Positions 56,752 to 64,000 of a stretch of 64,000 bases of DNA are shown here, piece by piece. The notes below the pieces were generated by a model. That model saw only the letters and a list, made by a program, of their open reading frames with translations. It did no database searches and was not told the DNA's origin. The position numbers and the translations under genes are program-made. How positions within the stretch are numbered: the stretch's first letter is position 1; each line of letters begins with the position of its first letter. The stretch is taken from the NCBI GenBank assembly GCA_913058395.1, contig CAJXQI010000019.1:1-64000 (forward strand), given 5' to 3'. This DNA comes from an uncultured Colwellia sp. GTDB taxonomy: Bacteria > Pseudomonadota > Gammaproteobacteria > Enterobacterales > Alteromonadaceae.

Positions 56752-58935
56752 GTGAGAAATTTAAAAGTACTAGGAATAGCCGTTATAAGCTTGTTATTTT
56801 TACAAGCCTGTAACGATGATGATAAAAAAGATATTGTGGTTACGCCACCAACCGTCGTGACTAATACCATTGTTGATGTTGCAGTAGCTAATGGCAGTTT
56901 TACAACACTTGTCGCTGCTTTACAAGCAACAGGGCTAGACGCGACATTAGCCGATACGACAAGTAGTTTTACTGTTTTTGCACCAACCGATGAAGCCTTT
57001 GCCTTACTAGGGCAAGATACGATAAACGCCTTACTTGCAGATACCGATACGCTGTCTGATATTCTAACCTACCATGTTATTAGTGGCGAAGTGAATGCCA
57101 CTGCTGCTATTGCCAGCGCAGGCACTACAGTTGCCATGGTAAATGGTGATAGTGTGGGGTTATCACTTGATGGCGATAACCTATTGGTAAATACCGCAAC
57201 GGTTACCATAACCGATATTCAAGCTGATAACGGTATTATTCACGTGCTTGACGCTGTGCTACTACCACCTGCAGATAAAGGTGAATCAACAATGAATATT
57301 GTTGAAACCGCTGTAGCAGCAGGTAACTTCACTACCCTAGTGGCTGCATTACAAGCTGCAAACCTTGATAGTGCGCTAGCAGACGAAACGAAAACTTATA
57401 CTGTATTTGCACCAACTGACGCTGCATTTGCGTTGATTGGTACTGAAACGATTGCAGCACTGCTAGCTGATACCGATGCTCTAACAAGTATATTGTTGCA
57501 GCACGTGATTGATAGTGAAGTTTCTTCAGTAAGAGCATATTCATTGAATGGCATGACAGCTAAAACCTTATCAGGGGCTGAAATTACTATTGCCATTAAT
57601 AGCATTGCGGACAGTTTAATGTTTGGTGGAGCAAATATTACGGTTAAAGATATATACACAACCAATGGCGTGATTCATGTTATTGATATGGTTGTAGTTG
57701 GTGATGTTGAAGTACCGACGCCTACCAATAGCATTGTGGATGTTGCGGCAGAAAACGGTAGCTTCACAACCTTAGTTACTGCTTTACAAACAACTGGCTT
57801 AGATACTGTTTTGGCGGATCTTGAAGGTGAGTTCACCGTATTCGCACCAACAGATGCTGCTTTTGCGCTGTTAGGTGAAGAAACCATTAATGCGTTACTG
57901 GCTGACCCTGATGCTTTAGCCAATATTTTACTCTATCACGTTGTCTCAGGTGCAACAGTTTTACAAGATGCAGCGGTTACCATTGCTCAGTCTGACAATA
58001 AAATGGTTACCATGGCGAACGAGCAAATGTCGACATTATCGTTGTCTGGCTCTGCATTATTCATTAATAAATCAGCTGTATCAGCGGCAAATGTGATGGC
58101 TGATAATGGTGTAATTCATGTTGTTGACCAAGTTATTTTACCACCAACAGTAAAGGCTGAACCTACCATGAGCATTGTTGATGTAGCTGTGGGGGATGAA
58201 AACTTCTCTACCTTAGTCGCTGCATTAACTGCTGCTGACCTAGTGGACACATTAGCTGATGAAACTGCAACCTTTACTGTATTTGCACCAACCAATGCTG
58301 CGTTTGCAAAAATAGAATCTAGCACACTAAATACTTTACTCGCTGATACGAGTGCACTAACCGATGTGTTGTTAACTCATGTAGTTGGCGGTGCTGAGGT
58401 TAACTCTTTGGCTGCCTTTGCTGCAAATGGCGCTATGGTAGAAACTGCCAGTGGAGCAAATGTTGCTGTTACACTAGTTAATTTTAGTCAAACAGCTAAT
58501 TCTAGCAATGATGAAGTAGCTTATGACAGCGCCGCTGAAATATTGGTTGGTGGCATGAACTCAGCTAAAAATGGTTACACTTTATATGTATTCGACAATG
58601 ATTTAGGTACGGCGGGCAGTACTTGTAATGACGGGTGTGCCTCCAATTGGCCGCCGGTACTAGTAACGGACAATGAAGTAGACAACATTAAAGGTTTGGC
58701 AATGGTGATGCGTGACGACGGTAGCATGCAAGCAACCTATTTAGGTCGTCCACTTTATTTTTATGTCGGCGATACACAAGCCAATGATATGAATGGCCAG
58801 GGGGTGAATGATGCTTGGTGGAAGGTTTCACAAGAACAAGTAGCACTGCAAGTGCAAGGTTCAAATGTCACTGTTACTGATATTTACACAACCAATGGTG
58901 TTATTCATGTTATTGACACTGTTATTACAGATTAG
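56752..58935 (+). CDS. Four-domain fasciclin (FAS1) lipoprotein with an inserted Lipoprotein_15-type domain
   Basis: The 727-residue protein starts at GTG with GAGGG seven bases upstream and has a lipobox LQAC (Cys20). FAS1 domains span about 36-172, 178-316, 325-465 and 473-727. Each shows the H1 box FTVFAPTDxAF and the H2-like DNGVIHVVDxVILP. The fourth is interrupted at about 577-696 by a module with LVGGMNSAKNGYTLYVFDND and CNDGCASNWPPV, typical of the secreted repeat with Y-x4-D motif (PF03640-like, from memory). The protein then resumes FAS1 with TVTDIYTTNGVIHVIDTVI. FAS1 proteins mediate surface adhesion, and several bacterial ones are under ECF control. An ECF promoter lies upstream. 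Confidence 0.88.
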   Translation: MRNLKVLGIAVISLLFLQACNDDDKKDIVVTPPTVVTNTIVDVAVANGSFTTLVAALQATGLDATLADTTSSFTVFAPTDEAFALLGQDTINALLADTDTLSDILTYHVISGEVNATAAIASAGTTVAMVNGDSVGLSLDGDNLLVNTATVTITDIQADNGIIHVLDAVLLPPADKGESTMNIVETAVAAGNFTTLVAALQAANLDSALADETKTYTVFAPTDAAFALIGTETIAALLADTDALTSILLQHVIDSEVSSVRAYSLNGMTAKTLSGAEITIAINSIADSLMFGGANITVKDIYTTNGVIHVIDMVVVGDVEVPTPTNSIVDVAAENGSFTTLVTALQTTGLDTVLADLEGEFTVFAPTDAAFALLGEETINALLADPDALANILLYHVVSGATVLQDAAVTIAQSDNKMVTMANEQMSTLSLSGSALFINKSAVSAANVMADNGVIHVVDQVILPPTVKAEPTMSIVDVAVGDENFSTLVAALTAADLVDTLADETATFTVFAPTNAAFAKIESSTLNTLLADTSALTDVLLTHVVGGAEVNSLAAFAANGAMVETASGANVAVTLVNFSQTANSSNDEVAYDSAAEILVGGMNSAKNGYTLYVFDNDLGTAGSTCNDGCASNWPPVLVTDNEVDNIKGLAMVMRDDGSMQATYLGRPLYFYVGDTQANDMNGQGVNDAWWKVSQEQVALQVQGSNVTVTDIYTTNGVIHVIDTVITD

Positions 58936-58972
58936 CGCTTTCTTAACCCATTAAACAATTGCTGTGCCTTTT

Positions 58973-59010
58973 GCCCCTTACTTTTGATTATTAGTACAGG
59001 GGCTTTTTTT
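58973..59010 (+). terminator. Rho-independent terminator after the fasciclin gene
   Basis: GCCCCT (58973) pairs with AGGGGC (58998), followed by seven T residues. The last T is also the first base of the TGATCG -35 of the next promoter. Confidence 0.8.
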
Positions 59011-59039
59011 GATCGTTTTCTACCTTTGCAACGTATAAC
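59010..59039 (+). promoter_or_regulatory. ECF promoter of the LON-domain gene
   Basis: TGATCG (59010-59015), 16 bases, CG, TATAAC (59034-59039). Leader about 31 bases to the ATG at 59077. Confidence 0.78.
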
Positions 59040-59076
59040 TAGTTATCAGTTCATTTGCAGTATCTAATTCAACTTT

Positions 59077-59655
59077 ATGACAACATTTAACTTGCCCATT
59101 TTTCCTTTGCCTATTTTCTTGTTACCTCAAGGTATTACCCGCTTGCGTATTTTTGAAGCACGCTATTTAAAAATGGTTTCGCTAGCGATGAAAAATAATG
59201 GTTTTGTGATTTTGCCAAATGCAAGTGCATCTGCATCAGAGCTAAAAGCAATAGGAAGCTGGGTGGAAATTATAGACTTTGATCAAAGCGAAAATGGTCT
59301 GCTGTTGATTGATGTTCGCTGCAAATGTTTGGTTGATGTTAGTGCATTGCAGCAAGATGAAAAACAGTTACATCATGCACAAGTCAATCGCAGAGCACAT
59401 TGGTCAGAAACTCGCGTAAATGAAACTAACGACAAAATTGCATCATCACTAAAGCAGGTTTTTAGCCATAATAGTGAGTTGGATAACCTGTACGTTGATA
59501 AAAATTTTCAACTAGCAAACTGGGTTGTAGCACGCTGGTTAGAATTATTGCCAGTTAAGCTCGATGAAAAAAATGCTTTTATCGAACAAGATTCATTTCA
59601 CCACGCTATGCAATTTGTTGAGGCTATTATTCTGGCAGAAGAAAGTAATAATTAA
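59077..59655 (+). CDS. Stand-alone LON substrate-binding domain protein
   Basis: The 192-residue protein matches the Lon N-terminal (PUA-like) domain: LPIFPLPIFLLPQGITRLRIFEARYLKMVS at the start and a helical C-terminus. No AAA+ or protease part follows. Such small LON-domain proteins are common in proteobacteria, with unknown roles in substrate recognition. It has its own ECF-type promoter, which starts in the T-tract of the preceding terminator. Confidence 0.92.
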   Translation: MTTFNLPIFPLPIFLLPQGITRLRIFEARYLKMVSLAMKNNGFVILPNASASASELKAIGSWVEIIDFDQSENGLLLIDVRCKCLVDVSALQQDEKQLHHAQVNRRAHWSETRVNETNDKIASSLKQVFSHNSELDNLYVDKNFQLANWVVARWLELLPVKLDEKNAFIEQDSFHHAMQFVEAIILAEESNN

Positions 59656-59693
59656 CCCAATTTTCGCGATAAGTAAAAAGTATTAAAATAATG

Positions 59694-59723
59694 TGATCTC
59701 ATTTCAAGATTACAGCGTATAGG
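59694..59723 (+). promoter_or_regulatory. ECF promoter of the sigma-chrR operon (autoregulation)
   Basis: TGATCT (59694-59699), 16 bases, CG, TATAGG (59718-59723). Leader about 23 bases to the sigma-factor ATG. Confidence 0.75.
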
Positions 59724-59752
59724 TTGTTAAGTGGAAATAATGGATAAACGTT

Positions 59753-60379
59753 ATGCCGTCTGTTCAATCAAAGTTGCCAAGTCATCAAGCAGCTGTTACA
59801 CCTAGTAACATGACTAATAAAATTGATCATCCTCAACTTTGTCAATGGCTTAAATTAATAGCTGTTAACCGAGACAAGCAAGCGTTTACTGCTGTGTTTA
59901 AGTTTTTTGCTCCTAAAATAAAGCGTATTGCACAAAGTAAATTCAATAATGAAGCGCAAGCTGCAGAAGTGGTGCAAGACACTATGTCCAATGTTTGGCG
60001 TAAATCGCACCTATTTGATGACAGTAAAGGTGCGGCGACAACATGGGTTTATACCATTATGCGTAATGTTACTTTCGACATGTTGCGTAAAGTTAAGGCC
60101 AATAAAGAAGATAATCTCAGTGATGATATTTGGCCGCTCGCAGAGTCAATGAACACTGAGGAAGAGACTTTTACCGACCATATTCAAAATCGTAATTTAA
60201 AAGGTGTTATTGAGACGCTGCCTGAAAATCAGCAGCAAGTGGTGAAAGGGTTTTACTTTTTAGAAATGTCTCAAGAACAGCTTGCTGAACACCTTAATTT
60301 GCCATTAGGAACCGTAAAGTCGCGGCTTCGTCTCGCGCTTGGCAAACTTAAGATTAAACTAGGAGATCACCATGATTAA
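59753..60379 (+). CDS. ECF sigma factor, ChrR-associated RpoE type
   Basis: The 208-residue sigma-70 family protein has region 2 (AFTAVFKFFAPKIKRIAQSK, AEVVQDTMSNVWRKSHLFDD, ATTWVYTIMRNVTFDMLRK) and region 4 (LPENQQQVVKGFYFLEMSQEQLAEHLNLPLGTVKSRLRLAL). Region sequences and the following ChrR place it in the singlet-oxygen-type ECF group of Rhodobacter RpoE. It overlaps chrR by 8 bases. Six promoters in the island have the layout expected for this group (TGATC.. and a TA-rich -10). Confidence 0.94.
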   Translation: MPSVQSKLPSHQAAVTPSNMTNKIDHPQLCQWLKLIAVNRDKQAFTAVFKFFAPKIKRIAQSKFNNEAQAAEVVQDTMSNVWRKSHLFDDSKGAATTWVYTIMRNVTFDMLRKVKANKEDNLSDDIWPLAESMNTEEETFTDHIQNRNLKGVIETLPENQQQVVKGFYFLEMSQEQLAEHLNLPLGTVKSRLRLALGKLKIKLGDHHD

Positions 60380-61058
60380 GCACCATCCTAAATTTGAATT
60401 ATTGCAGAACTTTGTTAATGGTGATTTACCCGCTTCATTGTCTGCAGGTATCGCGATTCACGCGGATATGTGTCCTCAATGCCAAGAAAAAATTAGTCAA
60501 TTGACCGAGCAAGTAGCAGAAGCGAGTTTCGAACAAAACTTCTTACATAAGTTCGTTGTTGATGATGAAGATATGGCTGAAGTTGCTGAATTAGAATTTG
60601 ATAGCATTATTGATGAAATTACCGCTTCTGACGATATCGAGTCAGTTAAAATACATAATGAAGGGCCATCTATCGAATTTAAGGGCAGTGAGTATGTTCT
60701 ACCAAAAGCGATACGTAATATTGAATTAGGTAAAACCGCTCAAATTGGTAAGTTATCAAGAGCACGTTTGCAGTTGGATGAAGGTGAAATTCACACTAGC
60801 TTATTGCACATTGATCCCGGTGGCTCTGTGCCCGAACATACTCATAATGGTTTTGAATTAACCTTATTATTGGCAGGTTCATTTACTGATGAGCAAGGAG
60901 AATATGTTGCAGGCGACTTCATCATGCTTGATAAACGTCACCAACATCATCCGGTATCAGAACATGGTTGTCTTTGTTATACCGTTGCTAACGACTCACT
61001 GCACTTTACGCAAGGTATTAATAAGTTACTAAACCCTATTGGGTCTTTCATCTATTAG
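60372..61058 (+). CDS. chrR: ChrR-type anti-sigma factor with cupin domain
   Basis: The 228-residue protein has an N-terminal zinc anti-sigma domain (HADMCPQCQEKI gives HxxxCxxC at about 28-35, with upstream His4/5) and a C-terminal cupin (PGGSVPEHTHNGFELTLLLAGSFTDEQGEYVAGDFIML, HQHHPV, then Cys-Leu-Cys). ChrR inactivates its ECF sigma until singlet oxygen or related stress triggers its loss. GGAG precedes the ATG inside the sigma gene. Confidence 0.95.
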   Translation: MIKHHPKFELLQNFVNGDLPASLSAGIAIHADMCPQCQEKISQLTEQVAEASFEQNFLHKFVVDDEDMAEVAELEFDSIIDEITASDDIESVKIHNEGPSIEFKGSEYVLPKAIRNIELGKTAQIGKLSRARLQLDEGEIHTSLLHIDPGGSVPEHTHNGFELTLLLAGSFTDEQGEYVAGDFIMLDKRHQHHPVSEHGCLCYTVANDSLHFTQGINKLLNPIGSFIY

Positions 61059-61070
61059 TTGGAGATGGTT

Positions 61071-62030
61071 ATGTCTAATAAATTCGAAAAAGAAGATATT
61101 GTTGTTGGCATTAGTGCTTGTTTAAATGGTGAAAAAGTTCGCTTTGATGCCAGTAATAAGCCATCAAATTTTTGTATGCACGAGTTAGGGCAGCATGTCA
61201 CTTTTAAAGCCTACTGCCCTGAAGTAGCGGTTGGTTTACCCGTACCTAGACCAACCATACGTTTGATCAAAGATGAACAAATGATCAAAGTTGCACGGCC
61301 TGATGGTTCAGGCGATGTTACCGAAGCAATTAAAGCTTACGGTAAAAAAGTGGCTAGTATGTCCAAAAACCTAAGTGGTTATATTTTCTGTGCGAAAAGT
61401 CCAAGTTGCGGTATGGAACGCGTAAAGGTTTACTCGCCAGAAGGCAATCCACTGCAGGCTCATGGCATTGGTGTTTTTTCCAATGAAATTATGAAAGCTA
61501 ACCCGTTGTTGCCATGCGAAGAAAATGGTCGTCTTAATGACGCGGTTATTCGTGAAAACTTTGTCGCTCGCGTTTATGCCTATCGTCGCTGGCAGGCGCT
61601 TGAAGCTTCAGGTATTAGTAAACACAAATTAATGACCTTTCACGCACAGTATAAATATACCTTGATGAGCCATAATTTAGTTGCCTATAAAACATTGGGA
61701 CGATTATTAGCAAGGGCTGATTTGGCTGTTGATGAGATGGCGGCACAATACATTCTTGGTTTAATGACAGCATTAAAGCTTAAAGCAAGTCGGAAGAATC
61801 ATGCGAATACCTTGTTGCATATCCAAGGCTATTTTTCTAAGCATTTAAATAAAGTGCAACGACAAGAGCTTTCGGAGCAAATACATGCCTACCGTATAGG
61901 CTTGATGCCACTAATGGTGCCATTAACCTTGATTAAGCATTACTTATTACAACACCCTGAGTCATATATCGAGCAACAAGCTTATTTGGATCCTTATCCA
62001 ACAGCACTGAAATTACGCTACGGATACTAA
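61071..62030 (+). CDS. ybgA: YbgA-family DUF523-DUF1722 protein
   Basis: The 319-residue protein has an N-terminal DUF523 (VVGISACLNGEKVRFD, FKAYCPEVAVGLPVPRPTIRL, FCAKSPSCGMERVKVY), with several conserved cysteines, and a C-terminal DUF1722 (HAQYKYTLMSHNLVAYKTLGRLLA). The frame opens at TTG 61059. The ATG at 61071 has GGAG six bases upstream and is preferred. E. coli ybgA is also next to phrB. Its biochemical role is unproven. Confidence 0.92.
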   Translation: MSNKFEKEDIVVGISACLNGEKVRFDASNKPSNFCMHELGQHVTFKAYCPEVAVGLPVPRPTIRLIKDEQMIKVARPDGSGDVTEAIKAYGKKVASMSKNLSGYIFCAKSPSCGMERVKVYSPEGNPLQAHGIGVFSNEIMKANPLLPCEENGRLNDAVIRENFVARVYAYRRWQALEASGISKHKLMTFHAQYKYTLMSHNLVAYKTLGRLLARADLAVDEMAAQYILGLMTALKLKASRKNHANTLLHIQGYFSKHLNKVQRQELSEQIHAYRIGLMPLMVPLTLIKHYLLQHPESYIEQQAYLDPYPTALKLRYGY

Positions 62031-62096
62031 TAAACGGATTTGCTAGGCTATTTCCTCTAAGTTTTAATATTCATTAATAAGTACTAAGGAAAGTCA

Positions 62097-63482
62097 TTGT
62101 TACTTTGGTTTCGCAACGACATTAGAATAAACGATAATCCAGCTTTACATTATTTCCTTGAGCGGCATCATGGCTCTGAAGTGGGTAAAGCTGTTTTTTT
62201 TGTCAGTGAAAAACAGTGGCAAAAGCATGATTGGTCGCCGATAAAGATTGATTTTATTAAACGCCATGTCAATGCTCTTGCACAGCAGTTATTGTCGCTC
62301 AATATTGTGTTGCAAGTAGAGTATTGCGATGACTTTACTGATCAAGTTGCGTTTTTAAAGCACTATTGCCGTCAGCATAATATTGATGAAGTTGTTGCCA
62401 ATAAAGAACTAGAAGTGAATGAAAATTTACGCGATAAAGCCTGCCTGGAACAGGGGCTTAAACTACGCTTATTTGAAAGCGATGTTATTGTTGAAAAAGG
62501 TAAGGTACTTAATAAAACTGGCGATATGTATAAGGTATTTACACCTTTTAAACGTGCCTGGCTTACCTATGTAAAACAGCAAGGGTTTAGCTACTTAGGT
62601 AAACCGGTAATATCAAAATCAAGCCAAGTATCAAGCGAACTTCTAACACCTATTATTTGTTCTGGTGAATCGAATGCATGGCCATTAGTTTCGCAAGTCG
62701 AGCAACAAGTTATTCCAACGTTCTTTCAAGACAAAGTGCAGTGTTACGGACAAGAGCGTGACTTTCCGGCTATCAAGGCAACGTCTGGCCTCTCGCCATA
62801 CTTGGCTATTGGCGCCATTAGCCCACGCTATCTTTTAACCTTGATGATACAACGTTTCCCCGATATTTTACTTGCCGCTGATAGTGACGAATTTGTATGG
62901 TTGAACGAAATAATCTGGCGCGAGTTTTATCGTCATCTAATGTTTCATCAAGAAAAATTATCAAAACATCAATCTTTTAATGATAAATACAGTGCGACTG
63001 TGTGGCCTAATAACCCCCAATATTTCCGAGCATGGTGCGAAGGGCGAACAGGTTATCCTTTGGTCGACGCGGCCATGGCACAACTTAACCAAACGGGCTG
63101 GATGCATAATCGGCTGCGCATGGTTGTTGCAAGTTTCTTAACCAAGCACTTATTAATTGATTGGCGCTGGGGCGAGAAATACTTTATGGAAAAACTTATT
63201 GATGGCGACTTAGCAGCCAACAATGGTGGTTGGCAATGGGCTGCTAGTACTGGTTGTGATGCTCAACCGTATTTTCGTGTTTTTAACCCTATTCGCCAAA
63301 GTGAAAGATTTGATCCTGATGGTGAGTTCATTCGTAAGTATCTACCAGAGCTGGCGGATTTACCAAGTAAGCAAATTCATTTTCCACATGCTTATATTGC
63401 CAAAGAAAATTTAGATGTTTACTGGCCGGCGATTGTAGAGCATAAAGCCGCCCGATTAGCTGCCATTGAGTTTTATCGATAG
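62097..63482 (+). CDS. phrB: Deoxyribodipyrimidine (CPD) photolyase, class I
   Basis: The 461-residue protein has an N-terminal antenna-binding domain (LLWFRNDIRINDNPAL) and a C-terminal FAD domain (ATSGLSPYLAIGAIS, IIWREFYRHLM, GRTGYPLVDAAMAQLNQTGWMHNRLRMVVASFLTK, DGDLAANNGGWQWAASTGCDAQPYFRVFNP). These match E. coli PhrB closely, including the Asn-Asn-Gly-Gly-Trp-Gln-Trp lesion pocket. It repairs UV dimers with blue light. Translation starts at TTG with AAGGA six bases upstream. Confidence 0.97.
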   Translation: MLLWFRNDIRINDNPALHYFLERHHGSEVGKAVFFVSEKQWQKHDWSPIKIDFIKRHVNALAQQLLSLNIVLQVEYCDDFTDQVAFLKHYCRQHNIDEVVANKELEVNENLRDKACLEQGLKLRLFESDVIVEKGKVLNKTGDMYKVFTPFKRAWLTYVKQQGFSYLGKPVISKSSQVSSELLTPIICSGESNAWPLVSQVEQQVIPTFFQDKVQCYGQERDFPAIKATSGLSPYLAIGAISPRYLLTLMIQRFPDILLAADSDEFVWLNEIIWREFYRHLMFHQEKLSKHQSFNDKYSATVWPNNPQYFRAWCEGRTGYPLVDAAMAQLNQTGWMHNRLRMVVASFLTKHLLIDWRWGEKYFMEKLIDGDLAANNGGWQWAASTGCDAQPYFRVFNPIRQSERFDPDGEFIRKYLPELADLPSKQIHFPHAYIAKENLDVYWPAIVEHKAARLAAIEFYR

Positions 63483-63533
63483 CGAGTATCAATGCCTTAA
63501 CGGGCTGTGGTAAATAATTAATAAAGAGTCATT

Positions 63534-64000
63534 ATGCTAAATCAACAAATGAAGCCAATTGATGAAATAAATAATGTAGCTAAGCACGCACCTTGGCTGG
63601 CTAATTTCATCAATGTTTATCAAAAGCTTTCAACTGATAATTTACATCTACTTGCTGATATTTATCACCAAGATATTGTCTTTATTGATCCTATGCATCA
63701 GCTGACAGGTTTAGAGCATTTACAACATTACTTCAATAACCTTTACCAACAGCTTAGCTATTGTGAATTTAAAATTGAAAATGTGATTGAACAAAATAAT
63801 GAAGCGGCAGTTTATTGGCAGATGAGCTATCAGCACCCACGCTTAAATGCTGGAAAAATTGTCAATGTGCAAGGTAGTTCACATATTAAAGGCTTAAATG
63901 ACAAGGTTATTTATCATCGTGATTACCTTGATTTAGGCGCGATGTTATATGAGCAACTACCGTTATTAGGACGCATTATTTCTTGGCTTAAAAATAGGGC
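63534..64000 (+). CDS. NTF2/SnoaL-like protein, 3' end outside the window
   Basis: An open frame of 155 codons from the ATG at 63534 runs off the right edge. It reads NFINVYQKLSTDNLHLLADI, YHQDIVFIDPMHQLTGLEHL, then NNEAAVYWQMSYQHPRLNAG and IKGLNDKVIYHRDYLDLGAM, the cone-shaped NTF2-like fold. Members of this type follow photolyase in many ChrR islands (recollection). It starts 51 bases after phrB on the same strand. The ligand or activity is unknown. Confidence 0.88.
   Translation, partial: MLNQQMKPIDEINNVAKHAPWLANFINVYQKLSTDNLHLLADIYHQDIVFIDPMHQLTGLEHLQHYFNNLYQQLSYCEFKIENVIEQNNEAAVYWQMSYQHPRLNAGKIVNVQGSSHIKGLNDKVIYHRDYLDLGAMLYEQLPLLGRIISWLKNR

Overview
The window is a contiguous stretch of a Gram-negative gammaproteobacterial chromosome with an AT-rich composition. 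The block psd, rsgA, orn, queG, nnr, tsaE, amiB-type amidase, mutL, miaA, hfq, hflX, hflK, hflC, DUF2065, purA has the order known from enterics and marine Alteromonadales. Together with a PEP-CTERM protein, a TorF-type porin, DUF2878/DUF3833 genes and a ChrR island, it suggests a marine Colwelliaceae-like bacterium (Colwellia/Thalassotalea). That placement is inference from gene content. No rRNA, tRNA, CRISPR array, transposase or prophage was seen.

Layout. 1-0.8 kb: a BlaR1/BlaI-type pair on the minus strand with a dyad operator. 0.9-3.6 kb: minus operon rsgA-psd-glycerophosphodiesterase. 3.8-10.7 kb: orn, a DUF4442 protein, then a huge degenerate hybrid-kinase-like protein, a DUF1289 protein and a receiver-TPR protein that lacks the phospho-acceptor Asp. 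10.7-24.1 kb: the conserved housekeeping block ending in purA. 24.7-31.6 kb: malic enzyme, a UbiA-family prenyltransferase, a sigma-54 activator next to ccoG with matching palindromic sites and a -24/-12 promoter, a VOC protein and two small membrane proteins. 31.9-36.2 kb: metJ diverging from metB-metL, with two clusters of met boxes. 36.3-44.2 kb: TorF porin, rpe, trpS, an FHA protein paired with a trypsin-like protease, and feoAB under a Fur box. 44.4-52.1 kb: an accessory patch with a PEP-CTERM protein, a YjbR protein, a leucine-rich-repeat lipoprotein, decayed copies of the last two, a Tat-exported dienelactone-hydrolase-like protein, a sulfatase-YHYH lipoprotein and a LysR regulator.

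52.4-64 kb is the most coherent regulatory unit. It holds an ECF sigma factor with a ChrR-type anti-sigma, YbgA, a CPD photolyase, an NTF2-like protein, and surrounding genes typical of singlet-oxygen/light-stress islands. Six promoters in this stretch share one layout: a TGATC(T/G)-like -35, 16 bases, CG, then a TA-rich -10. Each lies 20-40 bases upstream of a start codon. They suggest that almost every gene from 52.5 kb onward belongs to one sigma/ChrR regulon, including a four-FAS1 fasciclin lipoprotein, a LON-domain protein and three tiny conserved proteins.

Other structure includes a dispersed intergenic repeat sitting directly on the T-tract of two different terminators, a 17-bp triplication supplying the end of rpe, and a 12-bp minisatellite upstream of the fasciclin gene.
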